Positions 48,916-57,753 of a stretch of 64,000 bases of DNA are shown here, in pieces. The first letter of the stretch is position 1; the number at the start of each line of letters is the position of its first letter. Made by a program: the position numbers and the translations under genes. The notes below the pieces were generated by a model. That model searched no databases and was not told the DNA's origin. It saw only the letters and a program-made list of their open reading frames with translations. Source of the DNA: Sphingomonas sp. Root720. Its GTDB lineage: Bacteria > Pseudomonadota > Alphaproteobacteria > Sphingomonadales > Sphingomonadaceae. The stretch spans positions 430,565 to 494,564 of the forward strand of contig NZ_LMID01000011.1 in NCBI RefSeq assembly GCF_001428605.1. The letters are read 5' to 3'.

Positions 48916-49275
48916 ATGAGCGACCCAATGAAAGCCTGGGACGGCGCACTGGTCCGTACATGGCTCGAAAGGCGTTTCGAGGCGGCGCGGCGCGATCAGG
49001 CGGCGGCCGACAAGCAGGGCTACGAAGCCCGCGACGACTATGACAAGGCGGCCGCCGAGGAATGGGTCTGCCGGGCCCTGCGAGGCGCGCCATCCACCGA
49101 CGACCAGGCCGCCTTCGCCGCGCGCGTCAAGCAGCTGATCGGCCAGGACGACTATCCCGTCACGGGCATCCACGACGACCTGCGGTTCGAACGACATGTC
49201 CGGGCGTATCTTCGGAAACTGGCGAAGATGACCAAGACCAATGAGGGCTTCGAGAACAGGTGGCGCCATCAGTGA
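48916..49275 (+). CDS. Hypothetical 119-residue protein
   Basis: Starts MSDPMKAWDGALVRTWLERRFEAARRDQAA and is rich in charged and Ala residues, mostly helical, with one Cys. No known domain is recognised; no signal peptide or membrane segment. It is 40 bp downstream of the HNH gene on the same strand, with GGAGA before its ATG (48903-48911 region), so they may be one unit. Confidence 0.6.
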   Translation: MSDPMKAWDGALVRTWLERRFEAARRDQAAADKQGYEARDDYDKAAAEEWVCRALRGAPSTDDQAAFAARVKQLIGQDDYPVTGIHDDLRFERHVRAYLRKLAKMTKTNEGFENRWRHQ

Positions 49276-49322
49276 ACGGTGCGGGTCACCGCCCAAAACA
49301 AGCTTCTCATCGTCGACCGGCT

Positions 49323-49814
49323 TTATCGACCCGCCATTCGGCGCATCGTCAATCGTGCATCGGCATAGCCCGGGCGCTGGATGCGGCCCTCGAACAGGTT
49401 CGGGGTGATGGCATGGGCGATGCAGCAAGCGTGGTAGACATCCTCGCGGCTGCCGAAGATGCTCGCCATGGCGTCGTTTCGACTGTGTCGGGCGATATCG
49501 AGCGTGGCGCGCAATTCGATCCCGGAGAAGCTCCATCGGCCCAGATAGGCGAAGGTGCTGTCGCCGCCGACCAGCATCCCCTCCCCGATATGGATCACGC
49601 CGCCGCGCGTCTCTCGATCGGCGCAACCGAACATGCCGAACCGCAAGGACCACAGGCCCGCCAGCTCCTCGGCCGTCATCTCGACCGGCACGCTGCCGGC
49701 GACGAGCGGGCGGCCCGTCGGGGAGCCGGCGGCATCCAGCGACAATCCGTCAGGGCAATCGGGCGCCTTGATCCATGTGAACCCGGTCTTCTCCGTCACG
49801 TCCATCATCTCCAC
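49323..49814 (-). CDS. GrlR-like domain protein
   Basis: A 163-residue protein whose middle part, LWSLRFGMFGCAD...GGVIHIGEGMLVGGDSTFAYLGRW, resembles from memory the GrlR family: a beta-barrel fold with the pattern 'GGVxxxxxGxxxGGDSxxxYxG'. GrlR represses the type III secretion activator GrlA in enteric pathogens, but the domain is found in many alphaproteobacteria with no secretion system, where the role is unknown. No T3SS gene is in this window. A shorter start at the fourth codon (MDVTEK) is possible. Confidence 0.5.
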   Translation of the reverse strand: MEMMDVTEKTGFTWIKAPDCPDGLSLDAAGSPTGRPLVAGSVPVEMTAEELAGLWSLRFGMFGCADRETRGGVIHIGEGMLVGGDSTFAYLGRWSFSGIELRATLDIARHSRNDAMASIFGSREDVYHACCIAHAITPNLFEGRIQRPGYADARLTMRRMAGR

Positions 49815-49901
49815 TGAGGGCAGTCGGCATCATGCTCGAGCGACCGGCCGGGTCATTTCCACGGAAGATCGTGGCAGGACGGTCGTGGCGCAGGGGCGCC
49901 G

Positions 49902-49926
49902 GGCCAGGGCGTGCGGCGCCCTGGCC
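49902..49926. terminator. Strong GC hairpin between the two minus-strand genes
   Basis: Perfect 9-bp arms GGCCAGGGC (49902-49910) and GCCCTGGCC (49918-49926) with a 7-base loop. It is 170 bp past the AraC gene's end and 87 bp before the GrlR-like start, both on the minus strand. No T tract on either side, so terminator function is only likely, not shown. Confidence 0.4.
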
Positions 49927-50096
49927 TTCGACGGACATCGAAAGCCATGATCATGCTCGATTGAAAGTCGGGTCGCCGGCCGTCAGGAACGGCTGGCGAC
50001 GTCATTCATGCAAGGAGGGCGCGTCGCACGATATGTCCTCCAGGTGCCAATATGCGGCGGCGCGCCCCGTCGTCACAAGTTCGGCGAGGCGACAGT

Positions 50097-51092
50097 TCAG
50101 GACATATCGACGCCACTTTCGTCGTCTCTCCCATTTTCCGAGGCCGCTTGAAACCGATGGCGATATTGCAACGGGGTGACGCCGATTCTCCGCAGGAACG
50201 CGCGTCGGAGCGTCGCCACCGATCCGAAGCCCGCAGCGTAGGCGATCATCTTGATCGGTGACGTGCCGTCTTCGAGGAGGCGGCGGGCGATATCGATGCG
50301 GGTCGATTCGACATATGCGGCCAGGGTCATGCCCTGTTCGGCCCGGAACAGCCGGGACAGGTGGCGCGGACTGACCCCGGCCGCCCTGGCGACGGCGGGG
50401 AGCGTCAGGTCGGCACGCGGATTTTCGAGGATCTGAAGCCGAACCCTGTCGATCGGACCGGTGGCCGCGGTCTGCGCGGTCAAAGCTGCGCTGAACTGCG
50501 ATTGTCCGCCAGGCCGCTTCAGGAAGACGACGAGCCGGCGGGCCACCCACAGGGCCAGAGCGCGCCCATGGTCCTCCTCGATCAACGAAAAGGCGAGGTC
50601 GATCGCCGCCGTCACCCCGGCCGAACTGAACGCCGGTCCGTCGCGAACGAAAATCCGGTCGGGTTCGACGCGGATATCGGGATATTCGACGGCAAGCCGT
50701 TCCGCATATTGCCAATGGGTGGTGGCGCGTCGCCCCGACAATAATCCCGCCTGCGCCAACAAAAAGGCGCCCGTACAGGTCGAGCCGTAGCGTCGCGACT
50801 GCATGGCCTGTTCGCGCAGCCAGCGCATGACGTCCTCGCTCGAACGACCGGGCACTCCATATGGCCCGACGACTATCAGCGTATCCGATGGCTGGGCCGC
50901 CTCCCGGAGGCCCGCATCGGGCATGAACCGGACGCCGGACGCGCTCTCTGCGAGCGTTCCGGCCTCCGTCACCAGCCGGACGCGATAGGGCTCCCCGGAC
51001 CGCATCTTGCAGTTTGCTTCGAAAAGCGCATCGCGCACGCCGGCGATTTCCAGCAAATGCACATTGGCGGGGGCAAAGATCGTGATGAGCAT
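50097..51092 (-). CDS. GlxA-type AraC regulator (DJ-1/PfpI domain plus AraC HTH)
   Basis: A 331-residue regulator: the first ~190 residues form a DJ-1/PfpI-like domain with the conserved Cys in STCTGAFLLAQAGLLSGR, and the last ~100 an AraC double helix-turn-helix (TLPAVARAAGVSPRHLSRLFRAEQG... YAAGFGSVATLRRAFLRRIG). Such regulators sense small metabolites through the DJ-1 domain. It is divergent from an SDR gene, with a 312-bp control region between, which contains a 21-bp-spaced direct repeat that fits an AraC-type site. Confidence 0.92.
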   Translation of the reverse strand: MLITIFAPANVHLLEIAGVRDALFEANCKMRSGEPYRVRLVTEAGTLAESASGVRFMPDAGLREAAQPSDTLIVVGPYGVPGRSSEDVMRWLREQAMQSRRYGSTCTGAFLLAQAGLLSGRRATTHWQYAERLAVEYPDIRVEPDRIFVRDGPAFSSAGVTAAIDLAFSLIEEDHGRALALWVARRLVVFLKRPGGQSQFSAALTAQTAATGPIDRVRLQILENPRADLTLPAVARAAGVSPRHLSRLFRAEQGMTLAAYVESTRIDIARRLLEDGTSPIKMIAYAAGFGSVATLRRAFLRRIGVTPLQYRHRFQAASENGRDDESGVDMS

Positions 51093-51404
51093 GGCTCGCC
51101 TCGCTCAGCGGCGGCGCGATGCCTCCGATCCTTGCCGGAATACGCCTTCTCGGACCGAATACCTAGAATGATCCGGCGGCCCCCCGGGGCCGACGCCGGT
51201 GGGAGCGGTACTCGTTTCCGGCGATGCCGATGGCCCGTCGGTCGTATCTCGGGAACAGAATGGCGGCCGGTTCCGCCGAGCACCAAGGCGTCGCCCAAGC
51301 CAGTTCGTAGGATCAGGCAAAAACCTCCTTCGATCAGGCAACCACGGACCCGCGTCCCGTTTCATATCGAGATCATCGCAACGCTCGACAGAAGGAGACG
51401 ATCG
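51093..51404. other. 312-bp divergent control region between AraC regulator and SDR
   Basis: No gene seen on either strand. It contains the direct repeat GATCAGGCAA at 51311-51320 and 51332-51341, and the ribosome site GAAGGAG at 51391-51397 for the SDR. The first ~200 bp hold nothing else I can name. Confidence 0.6.
51311..51341 (+). promoter_or_regulatory. Direct repeat, likely AraC-type binding sites
   Basis: GATCAGGCAA occurs twice, exact, with starts 21 bp apart (two helical turns), which is the classical geometry for an AraC-family protein. The repeats end 63 bp before the SDR start codon. The AraC/GlxA-type gene is directly divergent. Confidence 0.5.
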
Positions 51405-52160
51405 ATGACCACCCTATCCCTCGTTACCGGCGCAAGCCGCGGCCTCGGCCGTAACACCGCCATCAGCATCGCCCGCCATGGCGGCGACGTGATCCTCACC
51501 TATCGCGGCGGCGAGGCCCAGGCGAACGCCGTCGTCGCCGAGATCGAGGCGATGGGCCGCAAGGCCGTCGCCCTCCGCCTGGACGTGACCGATGTCGCGT
51601 CCTTCGCGCCGTTCGCCGCCGAGCTTCGCTCGATGCTGTCCTCCACCTGGAACCGCGACAGCTTCGATCACCTCGTCAACAACGCGGGCCAGGGCGAGAT
51701 GGCAAGCATCGCCGAGACCAGCGAAGCCCAGTTCGACGCGCTGTTCGATACGCATGTCAAAGGCGTGTTCTTCCTGACCCAGGCGCTGCTTCCGCTGATC
51801 GCGGATGGCGGCCGGATCGTGAATTTCTCCTCTGGCCTTACGCGCGTGTCGGTGCCTGGCTTCTCCGCCTATTCGGCGGCGAAGGGCGCGATCGAGACGC
51901 TCACCGTCTACATGGCGCGCGAGTTCGGCGCCCGCGGCATTACCGCAAACGTCGTAGCGCCCGGCGCGATCGAGACCGACTTCCTCGGCGGCGCGGTCCG
52001 CGACATGCCCGATCTCAACCGGCAGTTCGCGGACATGACCGCGCTCGGCCGCGTGGGCGTGCCCGACGATATCGGGCCGATGGTGGCGAGCCTGCTCGGC
52101 CCCGACAATCGCTGGATCACCGGCCAGCGGATCGAGGTCTCGGGCGGCCAGACCATCTGA
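51405..52160 (+). CDS. Short-chain dehydrogenase/reductase (classical SDR)
   Basis: A 251-residue SDR: cofactor loop TGASRGLGR near the N-terminus, NNAG at about residue 94, the catalytic Ser in NFSSG and YSAAKGA (Tyr-x3-Lys), and the C-terminal pattern ITGQRIEVSGGQ. The loop TYRGGEAQA has Arg after the second beta strand, which favours NADP(H). ATG 51405 is preceded by GAAGGAG. The catalytic site is intact, substrate unknown. It is followed 140 bp later by a second AraC-type regulator on the same strand, and likely controlled by one of the two. Confidence 0.9.
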   Translation: MTTLSLVTGASRGLGRNTAISIARHGGDVILTYRGGEAQANAVVAEIEAMGRKAVALRLDVTDVASFAPFAAELRSMLSSTWNRDSFDHLVNNAGQGEMASIAETSEAQFDALFDTHVKGVFFLTQALLPLIADGGRIVNFSSGLTRVSVPGFSAYSAAKGAIETLTVYMAREFGARGITANVVAPGAIETDFLGGAVRDMPDLNRQFADMTALGRVGVPDDIGPMVASLLGPDNRWITGQRIEVSGGQTI

Positions 52161-52191
52161 TCTCGCCCGGCTCACCGGAAATAGAGAGGAT

Positions 52192-52223
52192 GTCGTCGTC
52201 GGCCAGCGTCGTCGTCGGCCAGC
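52192..52223 (+). repeat. Tandem duplication of a 16-bp unit
   Basis: GTCGTCGTCGGCCAGC is present twice in a row (52192-52207 and 52208-52223), exact copies. It lies between the SDR stop and the AraC-N gene. It could be a replication-slippage product or a binding-site pair. Confidence 0.7.
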
Positions 52224-52300
52224 ACTGCCGGCGACGGCGTCCAGCCCCGGAACAGCCATGCGGCTTGCCCGACCCGTTCCTTGCACGGCCTTCAAATGCT

Positions 52301-53206
52301 ATGTTCACCGACATGTCGCAGCTGCTCCTCGATGCGGTCCGCCGCTACGCCGACGCCAATGTCGACGGCGACGGCGTCGCGCGGACGCCGGTTCCGGGCC
52401 TCAGCGCGATCCGCGCGACGAGGCCCAGCGAGCTGCAATTTGCGATCAACCGGCCGCTCGTCGCGCTCGTCGTGCAGGGTCGCAAACGCGTATCGCTCGG
52501 CAGCGAGACGTTCGATTTCGGGGCCGGCGAATCGCTGCTGATCGCGGCGGACGTGCCGACCGTCAGCCAGATCACCCGCGCAAGCCTGGGCGCGCCCTAT
52601 TATTCGCTGGTGCTGGAACTGGACCCCGCGACGATCGAGGCGCTCGCGATGGAGATGCACGTCGTGCAGGCCGGCGTGGGCGGGCCGGTACGGGTGGATC
52701 CGACCGAGGCCGAGGTGGCGGAGGCGGCCGCCCGCCTCGTCAACCTCCTCGATCGGCCGATGGCGCTTCCGCTGCTGCAAGACCAGTTCGTCCGCGAACT
52801 GCATTTCTGGTTGCTGGCCGGCCGCCATGGTGCGGCGATCCGGGCGCTGGGGATCGCCAACAGCCATGCCCAGCGGATCGGCCGGGCGGTCGCGCTCATT
52901 CGCGAGGATTATGCGCAGCCCCTGCGGATCGAGAAGCTGGCCGAGGCGGCCGGCATGAGTCCCTCTTCGTTTCACCAACATTTTCGGGGGATCACCTCGC
53001 TGTCTCCGCTGCAGTTCCAGAAACAGCTCCGGCTGATCGAGGCGCGGCGGATGATGGTGTCGGAGGGCCTTCCCGCCAGCAACGCCGCCTATGCGGTGGG
53101 CTATGAGAGCGTGCCGCAGTTCACGCGCGAATATGGACGGCTGTTCGGTGTTCCGCCCGTTCGCGACATGAAGCAGGCCAGGAGCCGGATGACCGTCGCC
53201 GCCTGA
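52301..53206 (+). CDS. AraC-family regulator with AraC_N cupin-type domain
   Basis: A 301-residue protein: N-terminal half is the AraC_N-type domain (LQFAINRPLVALVVQGRKRVSLG, FGAGESLLIAADVPTVSQI), C-terminal half the double helix-turn-helix (LAEAAGMSPSSFHQHFRGITSLSPLQFQKQLR, NAAYAVGYESVPQFTREYGRLFG). Start is uncertain: ATG 52301 (MFTDMSQ) and ATG 52313 are both possible; neither has a strong ribosome site. It lies on the same strand as the SDR, 140 bp downstream, so it may regulate that gene. Confidence 0.88.
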   Translation: MFTDMSQLLLDAVRRYADANVDGDGVARTPVPGLSAIRATRPSELQFAINRPLVALVVQGRKRVSLGSETFDFGAGESLLIAADVPTVSQITRASLGAPYYSLVLELDPATIEALAMEMHVVQAGVGGPVRVDPTEAEVAEAAARLVNLLDRPMALPLLQDQFVRELHFWLLAGRHGAAIRALGIANSHAQRIGRAVALIREDYAQPLRIEKLAEAAGMSPSSFHQHFRGITSLSPLQFQKQLRLIEARRMMVSEGLPASNAAYAVGYESVPQFTREYGRLFGVPPVRDMKQARSRMTVAA

Positions 53207-53236
53207 CCCGAGGCCTGGAGCAACCGGCTTCGCGGC

Positions 53237-53716
53237 CTACACCGACGCGCGCACGATCGGTGCCGGGCGGTTGATGAAGGATTTGAGCGCGAAGCTGCTC
53301 TGGATGTGCGCGACGCCCGGGATGCGGGTGAGGTCGTCGAGCAGGTGGCTGTAATGGTCGAGGTCGCGGACGACGGCGCGCAGCAGATAGTCCGAGCCGC
53401 CGGTCATCAGGAAGCCGCTCATGATCTCGGGCAGCTGGCCGACCTTCTCCTCGAAGCTCTCGAGGATGTCGCGCACCTGCCGTTCGAGCGTGACCGAGAT
53501 GAACACGATCATCGCCCCCGCCAGCCGCTTCTCGTCGAGCCGCGCGAAATAGCCGGTGATGTAGCCCGCCTCCTCGAGCAGGCGGACGCGGCGCAGGGTC
53601 GGCGTCAGCGACAGGCCGATCTCCCCCGCTAGGTCGCGCCAGGTGATCCGGCCGTCCTCGCTCAGTCGCCGCAGGATGCGGACGTCATAGGAGTCGAGCG
53701 AGCCGTCCGTATTCAT
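53237..53716 (-). CDS. Lrp/AsnC-family regulator, divergent from indolepyruvate oxidoreductase
   Basis: A 159-residue regulator: LDSYDVRILRRLSEDGRITWRDLAGEIGLSLTPTLRRVRLLEEAG is the Lrp helix-turn-helix, followed by a RAM ligand domain (FLMTGGSDYLLRAVVRD). ATG 53716 has GGTGGTG 4 nt upstream; an in-frame ATG at 53728 is an alternative. It is divergent from the oxidoreductase gene by 119 bp and likely controls it in response to an aromatic amino acid or its oxoacid. Confidence 0.92.
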   Translation of the reverse strand: MNTDGSLDSYDVRILRRLSEDGRITWRDLAGEIGLSLTPTLRRVRLLEEAGYITGYFARLDEKRLAGAMIVFISVTLERQVRDILESFEEKVGQLPEIMSGFLMTGGSDYLLRAVVRDLDHYSHLLDDLTRIPGVAHIQSSFALKSFINRPAPIVRASV

Positions 53717-53835
53717 ATGCACCACCATATTCGCTATTTTTAGATATATGAACTAATATCTGCCCCGATCAAAGCCGCGTTTGGTGACCTTTTCTAACGG
53801 TCTTGGGATATTCTTCGTCGTGACGGAGGACCCCA

Positions 53836-56800
53836 ATGCACCACGACCGGATCGTCAGCCTCGACACCATCTACGGTGCCGAGCAAGGGCCGAGCTTCAT
53901 GACCGGCATCCAGGCGCTGGTGCGCCTGCCGATGATGCAGCGGCGGCTCGACCGCCGGAACCGGCTGGACACGGCGGGGCTGGTCACCGGCTATCGCGGC
54001 TCGCCGCTCGGTGCCTATGACCAGCAGCTCTGGAAGGCCTCCCGCCATCTCGCCGCGCATGACGTCGTCTTCCAGCCGGGGCTGAACGAGGATCTCGCCG
54101 CGACCGCACTGTGGGGCGCGCAGATGCACAAGGCGTTCGGCAAGACCCGCGCCGACGGCGTGTTCGGCATCTGGTACGGCAAGGGCAACGGCGTCGACCG
54201 CACCGGCGACGTGTTCCGCAACGCCAATGTGCTGGGCACGTCGCCCCTGGGCGGGGTGCTGGCGATCGCCGGCGACGACCATGCCGCCCAGTCCTCGATG
54301 TTCCCGCACCAGACCGACGGCATCTTCCAGTCGGTGATGATGCCCGTCATCCAGCCCGCGACGGTGGGCGAGATATTGTCGCTCGGCCTCGCCGGCTTCG
54401 CGCTGTCGCGCTTCTCGGGGCTGTGGGTGGCGATGAAGACGATCGCCGAGGTGGTCGAGAGCGCGGCCTCGTTCGAGCTGCCCGACGCCTACCCCGCCTT
54501 CGTCTCGCCGCGCGAGGTCGTGCCGGCGCATGGGCTCAACTGGGACCCGACCGTCGCCTGGCCGGCGCAGCGCACCGAGCTCGAACGGCGGATGATCGAC
54601 GAGCGGCTGCCCGCCGTCACCGCCTGGGCGCGCGCCAACCGGCTCGACCGGCCGGTGCTCCATGGCGGGGCGCGGCGGCTGTGCGTCGTCACCGTCGGCA
54701 AGGCGCATCAGGACGTGATGCAGGCGCTCGACAATCTCGGCATCGGCGCGGCCGGCGCGCACGCGATCGGGCTGTCGGTCTACAAGGTGGCGCTGAGCTG
54801 GCCGCTCGACACCACCAGCTTGCTCGAATTCGCGGACGGCTTCGAGGAGATCCTCGTCGTCGAGGAGAAGCGCCCGGTGGTCGAGGAGCAGGTCAAGTTC
54901 GCGCTGTTCAACCGCAGCGGCACGCGGCCTCGCGTCACCGGCAAGACCGATGCCGGGGGCGGGCCGCTGCTGCCCCAGACGCTCGAGTTCGACCCGCTGC
55001 GGGTCGCGCGCGCGATCGTCGGCCGCCTGCCCGGGACCGGCGACCTGCGCGAGCGGCTGGCCGCGCTGGAGGCGCGCGTCCCGTCGGCGCAGGTCGTCCC
55101 CTTCCCCGCCCGCAAACCCTTCTTCTGCTCGGGCTGCCCGCACAACAGTTCGACGAAGACGCCCGAGGGATCGATCGCCGGCGGCGGCATCGGCTGCCAT
55201 GTCATGGCGCTGTCGCAGCCGAAGCTGAAGACCGCCACCTTCAGCCAGATGGGCGGCGAAGGCATCCAGTGGGTCGGCGCCGCGCCCTTCTCCGAGACCG
55301 GGCATATCTTCCAGAATCTGGGCGACGGCACCTATCAGCATTCGGGCCTGCTCGCGATCCGTGCCGCGGTCGCCGCCAAGGCCAACATCACCTTCAAGAT
55401 CCTCTACAACGATGCGGTGGCGATGACCGGCGGCCAGCCCGCCGAGGGCGCGATCGACCCGGCGCGGATCAGCCGCCAGCTCGCCGCCGAGGGTGTCGGC
55501 AGCATTCACCTGGTGAGCGACGACCCCGTGCGGTGGCGCGCCGCGACCGACCTCGCCCCCGGCACGACGATCGAGCATCGCGACGACCTCGACCGGGTAC
55601 AGCGCCGCCTGCGCGAGACGCCCGGGGTCACCGCGATCATCTACGAACAGACCTGCGCCGCCGAGAAGCGCCGCCGCCGCAAGCGGGGCGCGTTCCCCGA
55701 TCCGGACAAGCGCATCTTCATCAACCCGCGCGTCTGCGAAGGGTGCGGCGACTGCTCGGTCCAGTCGAACTGCATCGCCGTCGAGCCGGTCGAGACCGCC
55801 TATGGCCGCAAGCGGCGGATCAACCAGTCGAGCTGCAACAAGGATTTCTCCTGCATCAAGGGCTTCTGCCCGAGCTTCGTCGAGGTCGAGGGCGCGGTGC
55901 TGCGCAAGCCCGACGGCGACCGGCTGAAGGCGTTCGAGGCCGCCCGCCTCGCCGACCTGCCCGCCCCCGCGCTGCCGGCCCATGACGGCATCGCCAACAT
56001 CTATGTCGCCGGGATCGGCGGGCTCGGCGTGCTGACGGTCGGGGCTTTGCTCGGCACCGCCGCGCATCTCGACGGGTGCGGCGCGACCGTGCTCGACTTC
56101 ACCGGCCTCGCCCAGAAGAACGGCGCGGTCGTCAGCCAGGTGCGGATCGCGCCGCCGGGCATGCCGATCCACGCGGTCCGCATCGACGCGGGCGAGATCG
56201 ACGTGCTGCTGGGCACCGACGTGGTCGTCGCCGCCGGCCCGGACACGCTGCGCCGGATCGCCGCCGACCGCTCGACGCTGGTCCTCAACGACGACGAGAC
56301 CCCGACCGCCGACATCGTCGCCGATCGCGACTTCACCCTGCCGACGCCGGCGATGATCGACACGCTGACCAGGCGGGCCAAGGCCGCGCACCGGCTGCGC
56401 GCGACGAGCATCGCCGAAGGGCTGTTCGGGAGCAATGTCGCCGCCAACACGCTGCTGCTCGGCTATGCGTGGCAGCAGGGGCTGATCCCGCTGGCGGCCG
56501 AGGCCGTTCGCGGGGCGATCGCGGCCAATGGCGCGGCGGTCGCGCTCAACGTGCGCGCCTTCGAATGGGGCCGGCTCGCGGCGATCGATCCGGCGCTGGT
56601 CGAGGAGATGGCGGGACTCGCCGCACCCGGCCCGCAGACCGAGACGACCGACGCGCTCACCGCCCGCCTCGCCGCCGAGCTCACCGCCTATCAGGACGAG
56701 CGCTACGCGGCGCGCTTCACCGCGCTAGTCGACCGCGCGCGCCGGGCGGCGACGGGACTGGGCCGCGATGGCGAGGACTTCGTCGAGGCGGTCGCGCGCA

Positions 56801-57309
56801 ACGCCTACAGGCTGATGGCCTATAAGGACGAATATGAGGTCGCGCGCCTCTATGCCGATCCGGCCTTCATCGCGGGGCTGAGCGAGCAATTCTCCGGCCG
56901 CAGGCGGCTGTCGGTCTATCTGGCGCCGCCGATCCTGTCGCGCACCGACCCGGCGACCGGCCGGCCGCGCAAGCGCAAATTCGGGCCGTGGATATTCCCC
57001 GCCTTCCGCCTGCTCGCCCGGATGAAGCGCCTGCGCGGGAGCTGGGCCGATCCGTTCGGCCACAGCCACGAGCGGCGCGCCGAACGGCGGATGATCGAGG
57101 ACTATGCCGCGCTGGTCGCCGAGCTGACGACGGACCTGTCGCCGGCGACCCTGCCGGCCGCGACCGGGCTCGCCCGGCTGCCCGACATGATCCGGGGCTA
57201 TGGCCCGGTGAAGGCGGCGGCGATGGTCGAGGCGGAGGCGCGCAAGGCCGCGCTGCTCGACGCGCTGGCCGACGGACGGCGTGCGACGGCGGCGAAAGTC
57301 GCTGCCTGA
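53836..57309 (+). CDS. Indolepyruvate ferredoxin oxidoreductase, fused alpha/beta/gamma subunits
   Basis: A 1157-residue single-chain enzyme. N-terminal ThDP-pyrimidine part with LVTGYRGSPLGAYDQQLW, then the ThDP-binding part FFCSGCPHNSSTKTPEGS, a 4Fe-4S region CEGCGDCSVQSNC (from C634), CNKDFSCIKGFCPSF, a gamma domain (VAGIGGLGVLTVGALLG) and a C-terminal DUF6537-like region (AYRLMAYKDEYEVARLYADP). It decarboxylates indolepyruvate, phenylpyruvate or related aryl oxoacids to acyl-CoA with ferredoxin as acceptor. Single-chain forms are typical of aerobic proteobacteria. GGAGG precedes the ATG. Operon with the two genes downstream is likely. Confidence 0.94.
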   Translation: MHHDRIVSLDTIYGAEQGPSFMTGIQALVRLPMMQRRLDRRNRLDTAGLVTGYRGSPLGAYDQQLWKASRHLAAHDVVFQPGLNEDLAATALWGAQMHKAFGKTRADGVFGIWYGKGNGVDRTGDVFRNANVLGTSPLGGVLAIAGDDHAAQSSMFPHQTDGIFQSVMMPVIQPATVGEILSLGLAGFALSRFSGLWVAMKTIAEVVESAASFELPDAYPAFVSPREVVPAHGLNWDPTVAWPAQRTELERRMIDERLPAVTAWARANRLDRPVLHGGARRLCVVTVGKAHQDVMQALDNLGIGAAGAHAIGLSVYKVALSWPLDTTSLLEFADGFEEILVVEEKRPVVEEQVKFALFNRSGTRPRVTGKTDAGGGPLLPQTLEFDPLRVARAIVGRLPGTGDLRERLAALEARVPSAQVVPFPARKPFFCSGCPHNSSTKTPEGSIAGGGIGCHVMALSQPKLKTATFSQMGGEGIQWVGAAPFSETGHIFQNLGDGTYQHSGLLAIRAAVAAKANITFKILYNDAVAMTGGQPAEGAIDPARISRQLAAEGVGSIHLVSDDPVRWRAATDLAPGTTIEHRDDLDRVQRRLRETPGVTAIIYEQTCAAEKRRRRKRGAFPDPDKRIFINPRVCEGCGDCSVQSNCIAVEPVETAYGRKRRINQSSCNKDFSCIKGFCPSFVEVEGAVLRKPDGDRLKAFEAARLADLPAPALPAHDGIANIYVAGIGGLGVLTVGALLGTAAHLDGCGATVLDFTGLAQKNGAVVSQVRIAPPGMPIHAVRIDAGEIDVLLGTDVVVAAGPDTLRRIAADRSTLVLNDDETPTADIVADRDFTLPTPAMIDTLTRRAKAAHRLRATSIAEGLFGSNVAANTLLLGYAWQQGLIPLAAEAVRGAIAANGAAVALNVRAFEWGRLAAIDPALVEEMAGLAAPGPQTETTDALTARLAAELTAYQDERYAARFTALVDRARRAATGLGRDGEDFVEAVARNAYRLMAYKDEYEVARLYADPAFIAGLSEQFSGRRRLSVYLAPPILSRTDPATGRPRKRKFGPWIFPAFRLLARMKRLRGSWADPFGHSHERRAERRMIEDYAALVAELTTDLSPATLPAATGLARLPDMIRGYGPVKAAAMVEAEARKAALLDALADGRRATAAKVAA

Positions 57310-57354
57310 GGCTTGCCCGTCCCCGTCCTGCTGGTTAGGGCCTCGGCGGTGATC

Positions 57355-57750
57355 ATGGCCGCCACCCCCGCCGAAACCGCGATCCGCCGCGTCCGCGAGG
57401 AATCGAACCGGCGCATCGCCGCGCACGATGCCGACGGCGCGGTCGCGCTGATGCAGGAGGGCGTGCTGGTGATCCCCAGCGGCGGCGGCCCGCTCGCCGG
57501 CCGGGCGGCCGTGCGCGCGGTCCTGGCGGCCAGCTTCGCCGATCCCGGCTTCCGGACCTATGAGCGCCTGCCCGACCGGATCGAGGTCGCTCCCGACGGC
57601 GCGACCGCCGCCGAGAGCGGGCGCTGGCGCGGATTGTGGAAGGCCGACAGCGGCCATCCGACCCTGAAGGGCGGCTATACCGCGCGCTGGCGGCTGGACG
57701 GCGGGCGCTGGACCATATTGTCCGAGATCTTCGAACCCGATCCCGCCTGA
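57355..57750 (+). CDS. SnoaL-like/DUF4440 family small protein
   Basis: A 131-residue protein with the nuclear transport factor 2-like fold: ETAIRRVREESNRRIAAHDADGAVALMQEGVLVIPSGGGPLAGRAAVR, then the RGLWKADSGHPTLKGGYTARWR strand and WTILSEIFEPDP. Such proteins are stress-related or small-molecule binding; activity not predictable. It starts 45 bp after the oxidoreductase and ends 3 bp before the threonine aldolase, so the three are likely one transcript. ATG 57355 chosen; alternative in-frame starts upstream lie close to the previous stop. Confidence 0.82.
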   Translation: MAATPAETAIRRVREESNRRIAAHDADGAVALMQEGVLVIPSGGGPLAGRAAVRAVLAASFADPGFRTYERLPDRIEVAPDGATAAESGRWRGLWKADSGHPTLKGGYTARWRLDGGRWTILSEIFEPDPA

Positions 57751-57753
57751 GCC

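Noticed and set aside
53794..56391. 865-codon frame opposite the indolepyruvate oxidoreductase
   Set aside because: Shadow frame; the plus-strand gene carries the ThDP and Fe-S motifs in order.
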